Positions 16,388 through 25,171 are shown, numbered from the stretch's first letter. The stretch is 64,000 bases of DNA from Gemmiger sp. An50 (GCF_002161595.1 NZ_NFID01000003.1:248001-312000); one strand, 5' to 3'. The notes: generated by a model not told the origin, from the letters alone. A program made the numbers and translations.

Positions 16388-17269
16388 ATGCACAAAAGGA
16401 GGAAACGGCAGATGCGGCGCATTCCGGCAATGATTCGTATCCCGGCAGCTGGCATTCTCATGGCCGCGGCACTGGCAATTCTGCTGCCGGTGTGTTTCAC
16501 CCTGCTGGGCAGCCTGATGAGCCCCGGGGAGATCGAGTATTACTTCGGCCCGGTCTACGAGGGGACGGCGGAAGAGGCGGTGCGGCTTCATCTTTTGCCG
16601 GACCGGCTCTCGCTGGAAAGCTGGTATCAGGTGCTGCTGCGCAGGCCGGACTATCTGATCAAGTTCTGGAACAGCCTGCTGCTTTGCACGGCTATCGTGC
16701 TGGGGCAGCTGACGGTCAGCTGTATGGGTGGCTTTGCGTTTGCCAAATACCGTTTCCCGCACAAGGAGATTTTGTATTATATCCTGATTATCCTGATGCT
16801 CATGCCGGTGCAGGTCACGCTGGTACCCAACTATATTGTGCTGGACTGGCTGGGCCTGCTGGACCGCTGGGCCTGCCTGGTACTGCCGGTGGCGCTGGCT
16901 CCCTTCGGAACCTTTCTGATGACGCAGGTGTTCAAAAGCGTGCCGGATGAACTGCTGGACGCTGCCCGGCTGGACGGTGCTTCCACAAGGCAGCAGCTGG
17001 TACGCATCATGATTCCCGCCGCCCAAAGCGGGGTGGTAAGCCTTGCACTGCTTGCCTTTATTGATGCATGGAATATGGTGGAACAGCCTGTGACCTTTTT
17101 ACGGGATGCGTCCCGTTATCCGCTCAGTGTGTTTCTGGCCAGCGTCAACAGCGAAAATTTTCCTCTAAGCTTTGCTTGCGGCGTGCTGGCGTTGCTTCCG
17201 GTGCTGCTCCTCTTTTTGTTCTTCCAAAAGGAGCTGGTGCAGGGAATCGAATTTTCCGGGTTGAAATAA
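16388..17269 (+). CDS. Sugar-type (MalG-like) ABC transporter permease
   Basis: A 293-residue membrane protein with six predicted helices. The EAA loop is PDELLDAARLDGASTRQQLV then RIMIPAAQSGVVSLAL; GGFAFAKYRFPHKEILYY and MLMPVQVTLVPNYIVLDWLG are the conserved MalG segments. The extracellular part after helix 1 (residues 45-80) is longer than usual. It should form the channel with the permease at 14042. Start chosen at ATG 16388; the AAAGGAGG that follows is inside the gene, and a second ATG at 16412 after that AAAGGAGG could be the real start. Confidence 0.85.
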   Translation: MHKRRKRQMRRIPAMIRIPAAGILMAAALAILLPVCFTLLGSLMSPGEIEYYFGPVYEGTAEEAVRLHLLPDRLSLESWYQVLLRRPDYLIKFWNSLLLCTAIVLGQLTVSCMGGFAFAKYRFPHKEILYYILIILMLMPVQVTLVPNYIVLDWLGLLDRWACLVLPVALAPFGTFLMTQVFKSVPDELLDAARLDGASTRQQLVRIMIPAAQSGVVSLALLAFIDAWNMVEQPVTFLRDASRYPLSVFLASVNSENFPLSFACGVLALLPVLLLFLFFQKELVQGIEFSGLK

Positions 17270-17282
17270 AAGGAGAACGGCG

Positions 17283-18365
17283 ATGAACACATATAAAACT
17301 GCCGTGCTGCGCTGGGGGCTGCGTCTGGCAGTGATTCTGGGGCTTTGTACGGTGCTGGCAGGAGTGATCCAATCCCAGCTGATGCCCCAGGTGCAGGCGG
17401 TGAAACCATATTCGGGCCGACTTTCCTTCACCGAGCATTACCTGGCCACCGCCGCGGCAGAGCAGCCGGAGCAGCAGAGTGTACAGGCGGCGGGCAGCTG
17501 GATAATTCAGCAGGCAATGGCAGAAGAAGGGCAGGCCGTCCGCAAAGGGGATGCCCTGCTGTTGCTTGATGTGCAGGATCAGATGATCCGGCTGCAAACT
17601 CTGGAAGCGCAGATCCAGGAGCAAACCAATTACATCAACGCATACAATTGGACCGGCGGCGACCGGCTGGTACTGGAGCAAAAGCTGGAGGCGACAAAAA
17701 TGGAATACCGGCAATTGAACGCCAGCTTCCCGGCAAACGGCGTGGTAACGGCCCCGGCGGATGGGGTTGTGGCAGAGCTTGCCGGACCGGGTGCGGTATC
17801 GGTGGGGCAAACGGTTGCGTGCATCACCCCTGACCAGAACACGGCCGCGAACTGCATTCAGTGGAGCCTTACGGCCGCACAGGCGCAAACCCTGCTGGAA
17901 CAGGAAAAGCTTGCCTTGGATGTGACCTGCCGTGCAGAGCAGGAGGACGGAACGCTGGAAACGGTGGAAGTCTCCACTGCACTGGAACCATACGAATGGG
18001 AGGAAGAGACGGGCGTGTACCGGTTTGAAGCCTCGCTGCCGGTGGAACAGGGAATTGTCCGTCCAGGCGCGCAGGTGGAGGTGACGGCGAAAAGCAGCAG
18101 CCGGGAATATGAGTGCCTGGTGCCGCTGTCCAGTCTGATTCTCACCGGCCCGGAACAGTATGCAGTGGCAAAGGTGGAGCAGACCGACGGGATCTGGGGC
18201 GAGGAATACAGGGTGCATCTGGTCATGGTGGAGCTGCTGGAAAGCGACGCAGTAAATGCTGCGGTCGAGCCGGTGGGCGAAACGATCGGCAGCAACGATT
18301 TCATTGCATCTTATTTTGACCGGGCTTTGGCCGACGGGGAGCAGGTACAGCCGTTATGGAGCTGA
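17283..18365 (+). CDS. HlyD/MacA-like membrane fusion (adaptor) protein
   Basis: A 360-residue protein with an N-terminal membrane helix (about residues 10-32). Two half-motifs of a biotinyl-lipoyl-like domain are visible: MAEEGQAVRKGDALLLLDV and NGVVTAPADGVVAEL followed by GAVSVGQTVACITP, separated by a helical hairpin of only about 50 residues. A beta-barrel-like part follows (VRPGAQVEVTAKS). Adaptors of this kind work with MacB-type exporters, and the next gene encodes a MacB/FtsX-like protein that starts 10 nt before this one ends. In a cell with one membrane it would project through the wall. Confidence 0.7.
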   Translation: MNTYKTAVLRWGLRLAVILGLCTVLAGVIQSQLMPQVQAVKPYSGRLSFTEHYLATAAAEQPEQQSVQAAGSWIIQQAMAEEGQAVRKGDALLLLDVQDQMIRLQTLEAQIQEQTNYINAYNWTGGDRLVLEQKLEATKMEYRQLNASFPANGVVTAPADGVVAELAGPGAVSVGQTVACITPDQNTAANCIQWSLTAAQAQTLLEQEKLALDVTCRAEQEDGTLETVEVSTALEPYEWEEETGVYRFEASLPVEQGIVRPGAQVEVTAKSSSREYECLVPLSSLILTGPEQYAVAKVEQTDGIWGEEYRVHLVMVELLESDAVNAAVEPVGETIGSNDFIASYFDRALADGEQVQPLWS

Positions 18366-19456
18366 AAAAACGCATTGGAGTTTGGCTGGCAGCCGCGCTG
18401 TTTTGCTTTGCCATGCAGTGCAAAGCGGTCTGGGACATGCGGTCTGCAATGCCGGAGGCTGTGGTGTTTTCCAGTTCGTCCGGGGTGGGCGTCAGTGTAC
18501 AGCAGGCAGAAACGGCACTTGACCGGGCAGCTGCAGCGGAAGAACAAACCGGAACAATTGCGTTCCCGCCATTAAAACAGGAGAAAGCGGTCCGCCTGAT
18601 TGCCGCGACCATCAATTATGCGGCCGCAGTGGGAATGAGGTTTTGCGCAGGGGGCTGGTTTGGACCTGATGCGGTTCTTCAGCACCGGGCTTTTGCGATA
18701 ATTCCGGATACGTTGGTCCTGGAATTGCTGGGAAACGATCAGGCCATCGGAACGGAGCTTTTGATTCAAGGCGAGTATTATCGAGTTTGTGGAATCTATC
18801 GGGCAGACCGGCGCTTTTTGCCAAGAGCCTGTGCGGGAGAATTGCCGCGGGTGTATTTGAGTCGTTCTCCCGGCTGGGATGGGGCAGAAGAGATGCTCGC
18901 CACGGAACTGCTGCTTTGGTCCGAAGAGCAAAGCACGCTGGAACAGCTGCGGGAAACGGCTCAGTCCGCTGCGGGTGGTATGCTGTCCGGCAGTGTACAG
19001 GACCTGCGCTGTGTCCGGCAGTTTGCCTGCCAGCTGTGCCTCTTCACGATCATCGGTGCGGGTGTGTGGCCCCTGCTGCGTTGGGCCAACCAGGGAATGG
19101 AAGCGTTGATCGGTTTATTGCGGCAAGAAGATAAAACACCGCGTGATGCAATGCTTCAGATTGGCTGTGCACTGTGGGGGCTTGCAGGGCCTTTGGTTAC
19201 TGTCTGGGGGTTAAGCCGTTTGGTGCAGTTGCCGCAAAGCTGGCTGCCCCCGGAACAGATCTTTGATTGGAAGTGGTATCTGGAACGTATTCTGATCTTT
19301 TATCAGGCATTGTTCAGCGGTCCGCAGCAGTATCAGGCGCTGACCGGCTGCTATCTGCCTTTGATTGCGGCATGGGGAGCAGCGGCGCTGTTGTGCTGTT
19401 TGGTCATGGAGCAGTGGCTGTTTTATGCTTTTGCCGGGAAACGAAATATGCTATAA
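18356..19456 (+). CDS. MacB/FtsX-like membrane protein (divergent)
   Basis: A 366-residue protein: one N-terminal hydrophobic segment (residues 5-22), an extracellular domain of about 190 residues, and three C-terminal membrane segments. AIIPDTLVLELLGNDQAIG then TELLIQGEYYRVCGIYR matches the MacB periplasmic core pattern (SxxLAxxLFGxxxxIGKxIxIxGxxYxVVGV). The topology is that of MacB/FtsX permeases, but the sequence is strongly diverged and no ATPase is encoded nearby. With the adaptor upstream it would form an incomplete MacAB-like pair. Last gene of the BlaI operon; a terminator follows at once. Confidence 0.55.
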   Translation: MELKKRIGVWLAAALFCFAMQCKAVWDMRSAMPEAVVFSSSSGVGVSVQQAETALDRAAAAEEQTGTIAFPPLKQEKAVRLIAATINYAAAVGMRFCAGGWFGPDAVLQHRAFAIIPDTLVLELLGNDQAIGTELLIQGEYYRVCGIYRADRRFLPRACAGELPRVYLSRSPGWDGAEEMLATELLLWSEEQSTLEQLRETAQSAAGGMLSGSVQDLRCVRQFACQLCLFTIIGAGVWPLLRWANQGMEALIGLLRQEDKTPRDAMLQIGCALWGLAGPLVTVWGLSRLVQLPQSWLPPEQIFDWKWYLERILIFYQALFSGPQQYQALTGCYLPLIAAWGAAALLCCLVMEQWLFYAFAGKRNML

Positions 19457-19457
19457 T

Positions 19458-19513
19458 AAAAAGCACTCAGCCCAGCGTTTGCCGCCGGCCGCGCGGGGTG
19501 GGTGCTTTTTGTT
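19458..19513 (+). terminator. Terminator of the BlaI operon
   Basis: AAAAAGCAC (19458-19466) pairs with GTGCTTTTT (19502-19510), with GC-rich pairing inside the loop. It ends 22 nt before the MATE start. Confidence 0.75.
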
Positions 19514-19534
19514 TTGGTATGGAGGCGGTTTTCG

Positions 19535-20902
19535 TTGACAAAGGATCTGACCCAGGGCGGCATCACAAAGACCTTGGTTCTGTTTTCACTGCCCATGATC
19601 GCGGGCAATCTGCTACAGCAGCTGTACAACATTGCCGATACCCTGATCGTGGGCCGCTTTTTGGGGGCGAACGCTCTGGCGGCGGTGGGTTCAGCCTACA
19701 CGCTCATGACCTTTCTCACCTCGATTCTGCTGGGCCTTGCCATAGGCAGCGGGGCGCTGGTGTCCATCTGCTGGGGCCAGCGGGATGGTGAGCGGATGCG
19801 TTCCTGCGTGGCGGCCTCCTTTACGCTGATCGGCGTGCTGGCTGCCCTGCTCACTCTGGGTGTTTATCTGCTGGTGGACCCCATTCTGGCCCTGCTGCAG
19901 GTGCCGGAACAGGTCTGGGACCTGATGCGGGTGTATCTGCTGGTGATTTTTGCGGGCATTCCCGCTACCTTTCTGTACAATTATTTCGCCTGCATGCTGC
20001 GGGCGGTGGGCAACTCAGCGGTACCGCTGGCCTTTCTGGGCGTTTCCTCGGTGATGAACATTGGGCTGGATTTGCTTTTTGTGCTGCGCTTTGACTGGGG
20101 CGTGGCGGGGGCGGCCTTTGCCACTGTGCTCAGCCAGTATCTGTCCGGCATCGGGCTGGCGGTGTACAGTCTGTTCGGAGCCCGGGAGCTGTTGCCCCGG
20201 AAAAAGCACTGGCGCTTTGGCCGGGCACGTCTGGCCGAGGTGGCCAGCTACTCGCTGCTCACCTGTATGCAGCAATCCATTATGAACTTCGGCATCCTGA
20301 TGGTGCAGGGCCGGGTAAACAGCTTCGGCCCAGCGGTAATGTCTGCCTTCGCGGCCGCGGTGAAGATCGACACCTTTGCCTACATGCCTGCCCAGGACCT
20401 GGGCAACGCCTTCTCCACCTTTGTGGCCCAGAATTACGGGGCAGGCAAGGCCGACCGCATCCAGAAGGGTATCCGGCGGGCGGTGGCCATCTCGGCCGGG
20501 TTCTGTGTGGCAGTGAGCGCATTGGTGTTCCTTTTCGCTCACCCATTGATGCTTATCTTCGTGGCCCCCGAGGAGACCGAGATCCTGGCCATCGGTGTGC
20601 AGTATCTGCGCATCGAGGGCAGCTTTTATTGCGGCATTGGATGCCTGTTTTTGCTGTACGGTCTCTACCGGGCCATGGAAAAGCCGGGCATGTCGGTGGT
20701 GCTCACCATCCTTTCGCTGGGCACCCGAGTCATCCTGGCCTATGGCCTTTCCGCTATCCCGGCCATCGGGGTCACCGGCATCTGGTGGTCGGTTCCCATC
20801 GGCTGGTTTTTGGCGGATGTGGTGGGCTTTGCATACTACTGGAAAAACCGTGCCCGGCTGCAGGCTGTGCTGACCGGGAGCGCAAAAGGAGAAATAACAT
20901 GA
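19535..20902 (+). CDS. MATE-family multidrug/cation exporter
   Basis: A 455-residue membrane protein with 12 predicted helices in two halves. The start is TTG at 19535 (TKDLTQGGITKTLVLFSLPM), 9 nt after GGAGG, matching the usual MATE beginning; PMIAGNLLQQLYNIADTLIV and GRFLGANALAAVG follow. The family exchanges Na+ or H+ for organic cations or drugs. No promoter of its own is evident after the terminator, so partial read-through from the BlaI operon is possible. It overlaps the following cobO-like gene by 4 nt. Confidence 0.9.
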   Translation: MTKDLTQGGITKTLVLFSLPMIAGNLLQQLYNIADTLIVGRFLGANALAAVGSAYTLMTFLTSILLGLAIGSGALVSICWGQRDGERMRSCVAASFTLIGVLAALLTLGVYLLVDPILALLQVPEQVWDLMRVYLLVIFAGIPATFLYNYFACMLRAVGNSAVPLAFLGVSSVMNIGLDLLFVLRFDWGVAGAAFATVLSQYLSGIGLAVYSLFGARELLPRKKHWRFGRARLAEVASYSLLTCMQQSIMNFGILMVQGRVNSFGPAVMSAFAAAVKIDTFAYMPAQDLGNAFSTFVAQNYGAGKADRIQKGIRRAVAISAGFCVAVSALVFLFAHPLMLIFVAPEETEILAIGVQYLRIEGSFYCGIGCLFLLYGLYRAMEKPGMSVVLTILSLGTRVILAYGLSAIPAIGVTGIWWSVPIGWFLADVVGFAYYWKNRARLQAVLTGSAKGEIT

Positions 20903-21426
20903 AAGAACGCTTGACACATCTTTATTTCGGAAACGGCAAGGGCAAAACCACCGCCTCCATGGGCCTGGCGCTGCGGGCGCTGGGCAACGGCTGGCGTGTG
21001 GTGGTGGTCCAGTTCCTGAAAAGCCATCCCAGCGGAGAGATTGCGGGCCTGGAAAAGCTGGGCGCCAAGGTGATCCGCAGCACCGAGACCATGAAGTTCG
21101 TGTTCAAAATGAACGAAGAGGAGAAGCAGGCCGCCCGGGCTGTGCAGCAGAAGATGCTGAATGAAGCCGTCCGCCTGGTGGACGAGGGCCAAGTGGACCT
21201 GCTGGTGCTGGACGAGGCGGGCTCCCTCTGCGAGTTGGATATGCTGGAGGATATGAATACCCTGCGCCAGCTGGTGGAGCACAAGCCCGCCGGACTGGAG
21301 CTGGTGATCACCGCCCACGAACCCGCCCAGTGGCTGATGGATGCGGCGGACTACTGCACCGAAATGCGCTGCCACCGCCATCCCTTCGACCGGGGCATCC
21401 CGGGCCGCAAGGGCGTGGAATTTTAA
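20899..21426 (+). CDS. cobO: Cob(I)alamin adenosyltransferase-like ATP-binding protein
   Basis: A 175-residue P-loop protein. MKERLTHLYFGNGKGKTTAS carries the Walker A (GNGKGKTT), VVQFLKSHPSGE the CobA-type loop, and LLVLDEAG the Walker B, all characteristic of the CobO/BtuR family that adenosylates corrinoids. AGGAG precedes the ATG. It shares an ATGA overlap with the MATE gene, an unusual partner; no other cobalamin gene is in the window. RSTETMKFVFKMNEEEKQAA fits the family helix region. Confidence 0.85.
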   Translation: MKERLTHLYFGNGKGKTTASMGLALRALGNGWRVVVVQFLKSHPSGEIAGLEKLGAKVIRSTETMKFVFKMNEEEKQAARAVQQKMLNEAVRLVDEGQVDLLVLDEAGSLCELDMLEDMNTLRQLVEHKPAGLELVITAHEPAQWLMDAADYCTEMRCHRHPFDRGIPGRKGVEF

Positions 21427-21445
21427 AGCATCCTATGTAACAAAT

Positions 21446-21493
21446 AAAACGCCCGTGACCTGGCAAACGCAGCGCAGGTCACGGGCGTTTTTA
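21446..21493 (+). terminator. Bidirectional terminator (cobO / CNNM gene)
   Basis: AAAACGCCCGTGACCTG (21446-21462) pairs with 21475-21491, with T-runs on either strand between two convergent genes. Confidence 0.9.
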
Positions 21494-21520
21494 TGGATTG
21501 GGGAGAGCAGCGGCGAAAGC

Positions 21521-22879
21521 TTAGCGGGCTTTTGTCCCCGCAGTTGTTTGGTCAGGCTCCGGCGGGGCCAGAGGGCTCACCACCGCGTCCTCCAGCCGGT
21601 GGTCTCGTACCCGGGCGGTGTGGATGCACACCGGCGGCAGCTTGGCGGAAAAACGCTCCTGGTCGGCAGGCACCGCGCCTAGCTGACCGAACACAAAGCC
21701 GCCGAAGGTGTCGTATGTATCCAGAAGCTCCTCGTCCAGCTCCAGCGACAGGCTGCGAGCGACCTCCTTCAGAGGAGCGGAGCCCTGCACCCGCCAGCGG
21801 CCGGGGGCCAGAGGCTCGATTTCCCGGGGCTGAGCGGCTTTTTCCATGTCGTCCTCCAGGTCGCCTACCAGCTGCTCCAGCAGGTCGTTCATGGTCACCA
21901 CGCCGGTCACGCCGCCGTATTCGTCCAGTACCACGGCGAAATGATTGCGGGTACGCTTCATTTCCCGGAACAGCACGTCTGCCCGCAGATGCTGGGGCAC
22001 GAAATAGGCCGGACGCACCGCCTTTTCCATCACCTGGGTGCGGCTGCGGTCCTGCAGGCGGAAATAATCCCGCACGTTCAGCACACCGATCACATCGTCG
22101 GCGGTCTCGCCGCACACCGGGTATTTTGCAAAACGGCTCTCCCGGATAGTGGCGTCCCAGACCTCGTCGCTGTCCTCCTGCCAGAGCACGGTCAGCTCGG
22201 TGCGGTGGGTGGCAAACTCGGCCACGGTGCGGTCATCAAACTCAAATACGTTTTGAATGAACTCACGTTCCTCCTGGTCGATCACACCCTTTTTGCTGCC
22301 CGCGTCCACCATCATGCGGATTTCTTCCTCGCTCACCTCGTCCTCCTCGGCGTTGGGGTCCAGGCCGCACAGCCGAAGCACAAAGTTAGTGGAGGCGGTG
22401 AGCACCCACACAATGGGGGAGGCCACTCGGGCCAGCGCCGAGATCATGCCGGACATGGCCAGCGCCAGGCTTTCCGCCTTTTTCATGGCCAGACGCTTGG
22501 GCACCAGCTCGCCGAATACCAGCGTGAAATAGGAAAGAATCAGGGTGATGAGCACCACCGATACCGCGTTCAGGGTCTGGGCGGGCACCGGCACACCTAG
22601 GCCGAGCAAGCCATCCACCAGGATGCCGGCGAAGTTGTCCGCCGCAAAGGCGCTGCCCAGAAAACCGGACAGGGTAATGGCAACCTGAATGGTGGCCAGA
22701 AAACGGGCGGGCTGGCTGGTCAGCCGGGCCAGCCGGACGGCGCGCTTGTCGCCCTGAGCAATAAGCTGGGCCAGCTTGGCGTCACTCACCGAGATCACCG
22801 CGATCTCGGCGCAGGCAAACACCGCGTTCAGCGCGATCAGAATGATTTGCAGAAGAATCTGCCATACAATAGGGTCCAT
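21521..22879 (-). CDS. CNNM/CorC-HlyC family transporter (magnesium/cation)
   Basis: A 452-residue protein. A DUF21/CNNM membrane domain (residues 1-200, about four helices; LNAVFACAEIAVISVSDAKL, LVFGELVPKRLAMKKAE), a CBS pair (about 205-335), and a C-terminal CorC_HlyC domain. Acidic VSEEEIRMMVDAGSKKG precedes the CBS part, as in family members. Bacterial CNNM/CorC proteins mediate Na+-dependent Mg2+ export or Mg2+ homeostasis. The start at 22879 follows AAAAGGAG. A 250-nt leader with a small open frame and a long hairpin lies between promoter and gene. Confidence 0.9.
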   Translation of the reverse strand: MDPIVWQILLQIILIALNAVFACAEIAVISVSDAKLAQLIAQGDKRAVRLARLTSQPARFLATIQVAITLSGFLGSAFAADNFAGILVDGLLGLGVPVPAQTLNAVSVVLITLILSYFTLVFGELVPKRLAMKKAESLALAMSGMISALARVASPIVWVLTASTNFVLRLCGLDPNAEEDEVSEEEIRMMVDAGSKKGVIDQEEREFIQNVFEFDDRTVAEFATHRTELTVLWQEDSDEVWDATIRESRFAKYPVCGETADDVIGVLNVRDYFRLQDRSRTQVMEKAVRPAYFVPQHLRADVLFREMKRTRNHFAVVLDEYGGVTGVVTMNDLLEQLVGDLEDDMEKAAQPREIEPLAPGRWRVQGSAPLKEVARSLSLELDEELLDTYDTFGGFVFGQLGAVPADQERFSAKLPPVCIHTARVRDHRLEDAVVSPLAPPEPDQTTAGTKAR

Positions 22880-22967
22880 AAAATAAAAAGCTCCTTTTTC
22901 GTATCAGTGAATCAAAACAAACAGGCGGGGAGGGAAGATCAGCTTGACGCCCTCAAAGAGGGGAGCG

Positions 22968-23096
22968 CTAGCGCAGCATCCGTCTGAAACGCAGAAAGAC
23001 ACGCCCGTTTCCCGCAAGGGCAGAAAACAGGTGTGTCTTGTATGGTCGGTTTGATTCAGTTGCATTGGGGCATCGAGCAGGGTCGCCGTCGTCCAT
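22968..23096 (-). CDS. Candidate 42-residue leader peptide of the CNNM gene
   Basis: Within the leader an ATG at 23096 follows AAAAGGAG (12 nt) and opens 42 codons starting MDDGDPARCPNATES and ending RVFLRFRRMLR. The Asp/Pro-rich start and basic end recall MgtL (MEPDPTP... ending RRRLKLFR), the E. coli leader whose translation aborts at low Mg2+. A TTG at 23103 offers an alternative 15-residue frame with a closer Shine-Dalgarno. Translation is inferred, not shown. Confidence 0.4.
   Translation of the reverse strand: MDDGDPARCPNATESNRPYKTHLFSALAGNGRVFLRFRRMLR
22996..23039 (-). promoter_or_regulatory. Long hairpin in the CNNM leader
   Basis: On the minus strand AAGACACACCTGTTT (23025-23039) pairs with AAACGGGCGTGTCTT (22996-23010): 13 Watson-Crick pairs, one G-U and one mismatch. 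It lies inside the leader frame, so translating ribosomes would open it. A second hairpin CCCTC-TTT-GAGGG lies at 22950-22962. Confidence 0.6.
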
Positions 23097-23138
23097 AAAT
23101 CAAATGTTCTCCTTTTCGGGTTTAGTGGGAATGACTAG

Positions 23139-23168
23139 ATGATACAGGATGCGGGGTGGCTTTGTCAA
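23139..23168 (-). promoter_or_regulatory. Promoter of the CNNM gene
   Basis: On the minus strand a perfect TTGACA (23163-23168), 18-bp spacer, TATCAT (23139-23144). Transcription from here gives about 250 nt of leader. Confidence 0.75.
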
Positions 23169-23301
23169 GCGCCGGATGGGGGCGATTTTGGGCGCTTTTA
23201 CCAGTATCCGCCGGATAATCGCTGTGCGCACTGGAAAAACGGAAAAAGCGGCGAAATACCGGGAAATTTTCGGTTTTGCGGTTTTCTTGCCCTGAAAGTT
23301 G

Positions 23302-23310
23302 TGCTATAAT
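23302..23310 (+). promoter_or_regulatory. Extended -10 promoter of guaA
   Basis: TGC-TATAAT (TATAAT at 23305-23310) with only a weak -35 (TTTTCT). The transcript start is about 40 nt before guaA; no guanine-responsive leader would fit. Confidence 0.5.
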
Positions 23311-23356
23311 CATGGGTAAACTGTAAAGCAAACCAGTCGCAAAGGGAGGAAAATCA

Positions 23357-24898
23357 ATGGCAGAAACCATCTTAGTTGTGGACTTTGGCGGCCAGTACAA
23401 TCAGCTGATCGCCCGCCGTGTGCGTGAGTGCCACGTTTACAGCGAGATCGTGTCCTACACCAAGGCCATAGAGGCTATCCGGGAGAAAAAGCCCGCCGGC
23501 ATCATCTTTACCGGTGGCCCCAACAGCGTATATCTGGAGGATTCCCCCTCCATCAGCACCGAGGTGTTCGAGCTGGGCATCCCCGTGCTGGGCATCTGCT
23601 ACGGCTCGCAGCTGATGATGCATCTGCTGGGCGGCCATGTGTGCGTTGCCCCCGAGCGGGAATACGGCAAGACCGAGGTCAATGTGGACACCAACAGCAA
23701 GCTGTTCCAGGGCGTGAGCGAAAAGACCATCTGCTGGATGAGCCATAACGATTACATCGAGAAGGCGGCTCCCGGCTTTACCATCAGCGCCTACACCACC
23801 AACTGCCCGGTGGCCGCCATGGAGTGGCCCGAGCGCAACCTGTACGCCGTGCAGTTCCACCCCGAAGTGCTGCACACTCAGGAGGGTACCAAGATGCTCT
23901 CCAACTTTGTGTACAACGTCTGTGGCTGCAAGGGTGAGTGGACCATGGACTCCTTTGTGGAGAAGTCCATCGAGGCAATCCGCGCCAAGGTAGGCAACGG
24001 CAAGGTGCTGTGCGCCCTGTCCGGCGGCGTGGACAGCTCTGTGGCTGCCGTTATGCTGGCCAAGGCGGTGGGCAAGCAGCTCACCTGCGTGTTTGTGGAC
24101 CACGGCCTGCTGCGCAAGAACGAGAGCGAAGAGGTTTGCAGCGTGTTCGGTCCCGAGGGTCCCTACGACCTGAACTTCATCTGCGTGAACGCCCGTCAGC
24201 GCTTCTACGATAAGCTCAAGGGTGTGGAAGAGCCTGAGAAGAAGCGGAAGATCATCGGCGAGGAGTTCATCCGCGTCTTCGAGGAAGAGGCCAAGAAGAT
24301 CGGCACCGTGGACTTCCTGGTGCAGGGCACCATCTACCCCGACGTGGTGGAGAGCGGCGCCGGCGGTGAGAGCACCGTGATCAAGAGCCACCACAACGTG
24401 GGCGGTCTGCCGGATTACGTGGACTTCAAGGAGATCATCGAGCCCCTGCGTGACCTGTTCAAGGACGAGGTGCGCAACGCCGGCCGTCAGCTGGGTATCC
24501 CTGAGTACCTGGTAAGCCGTCAGCCCTTCCCGGGTCCCGGTCTGGCCATCCGCATCATCGGCGAGGTGACCGAGGAGAAGATCAAGATGGTGCAGGATGC
24601 CGACGCCATCTGGCGTGAGGAGATTGCCGCCGCCGGTGAGGACAAAAACCTGGGCCAGTACTTCGCAGCGCTGACCAACATGCGCAGCGTGGGCGTTATG
24701 GGCGACGAGCGCACCTACGATTACGCTGTGGCCCTGCGTGCGGTGACCACCACCGATTTCATGACCGCCGAGCCCGCCTATCTGCCCTGGGATCTGATCG
24801 CCAAGGTGACTAGCCGCATCGTGAACGAGGTTCCCCACATCAACCGCGTCATGTATGACTGCACCGGTAAGCCCCCGGCAACCATCGAGTTCGAATGA
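23357..24898 (+). CDS. guaA: GMP synthase (glutamine-hydrolysing)
   Basis: A 513-residue two-domain enzyme converting XMP to GMP. The N-terminal class I glutaminase domain has Cys81 in GICYGSQLM and the His/Glu pair in AVQFHPEV; the synthetase domain has the pyrophosphate loop [11 protein letters not shown] and the C-terminal dimerisation part ending KPPATIEFE. The ATG at 23357 follows AGGGAGG. It is monocistronic with its own promoter and a terminator about 90 nt downstream. It uses XMP, which xpt elsewhere in the window can supply. Confidence 0.98.
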   Translation: MAETILVVDFGGQYNQLIARRVRECHVYSEIVSYTKAIEAIREKKPAGIIFTGGPNSVYLEDSPSISTEVFELGIPVLGICYGSQLMMHLLGGHVCVAPEREYGKTEVNVDTNSKLFQGVSEKTICWMSHNDYIEKAAPGFTISAYTTNCPVAAMEWPERNLYAVQFHPEVLHTQEGTKMLSNFVYNVCGCKGEWTMDSFVEKSIEAIRAKVGNGKVLCALSGGVDSSVAAVMLAKAVGKQLTCVFVDHGLLRKNESEEVCSVFGPEGPYDLNFICVNARQRFYDKLKGVEEPEKKRKIIGEEFIRVFEEEAKKIGTVDFLVQGTIYPDVVESGAGGESTVIKSHHNVGGLPDYVDFKEIIEPLRDLFKDEVRNAGRQLGIPEYLVSRQPFPGPGLAIRIIGEVTEEKIKMVQDADAIWREEIAAAGEDKNLGQYFAALTNMRSVGVMGDERTYDYAVALRAVTTTDFMTAEPAYLPWDLIAKVTSRIVNEVPHINRVMYDCTGKPPATIEFE

Positions 24899-24990
24899 TT
24901 TCATAGGCTGAAAAATCGCATAGTTAAGCGGTTTTCTGGTCTTTGAAATGGCTCGTGGCAACGATTTGGCAACACTTTTTCATTATTCAT

Positions 24991-25037
24991 AAAAAGAGAG
25001 CTAACTGATTTTGATTCGTCAGTTAGCTCTCTTTTTT
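24991..25037 (+). terminator. Terminator of guaA
   Basis: AAAAAGAGAGCTAACTGA (24991-25008) pairs with 25019-25036 and ends in a T-run. From here to 25130 I see nothing but AT-rich sequence. Confidence 0.9.
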
Positions 25038-25130
25038 GTGAAGTGGTGTAAGACAAGAGGAATTGAGCGATCAATACGAGGTACGTCACGCAGAGCTTTG
25101 CATATTCGATCAAAAATTAGAAAATTCCCC

Positions 25131-25171
25131 TTGACATCGTATGAAAAGAACAGTATAATGAACACTGTTCA
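25131..25171 (+). promoter_or_regulatory. Promoter with TetR-type operator
   Basis: TTGACA (25131-25136), 17-bp spacer, TATAAT (25154-25159). The dyad TGAACACTGTTCA (25159-25171) starts on the last base of the -10. A leader of about 140 nt follows, with CGAAGCA/TGCTTCG (25220-25236) and a weak CCC-ATA-GGG hairpin before seven T near 25265. Confidence 0.75.

Noticed and set aside
19535-19540. TTGACA inside the start of the MATE gene as a promoter
   Set aside because: It coincides with the TTG start and Thr codon, with no -10 at the proper distance.
24991-25037. Inverted repeat after guaA as an insertion sequence end or attachment site
   Set aside because: It is a regular terminator stem with a T-run and no second copy or transposase nearby.
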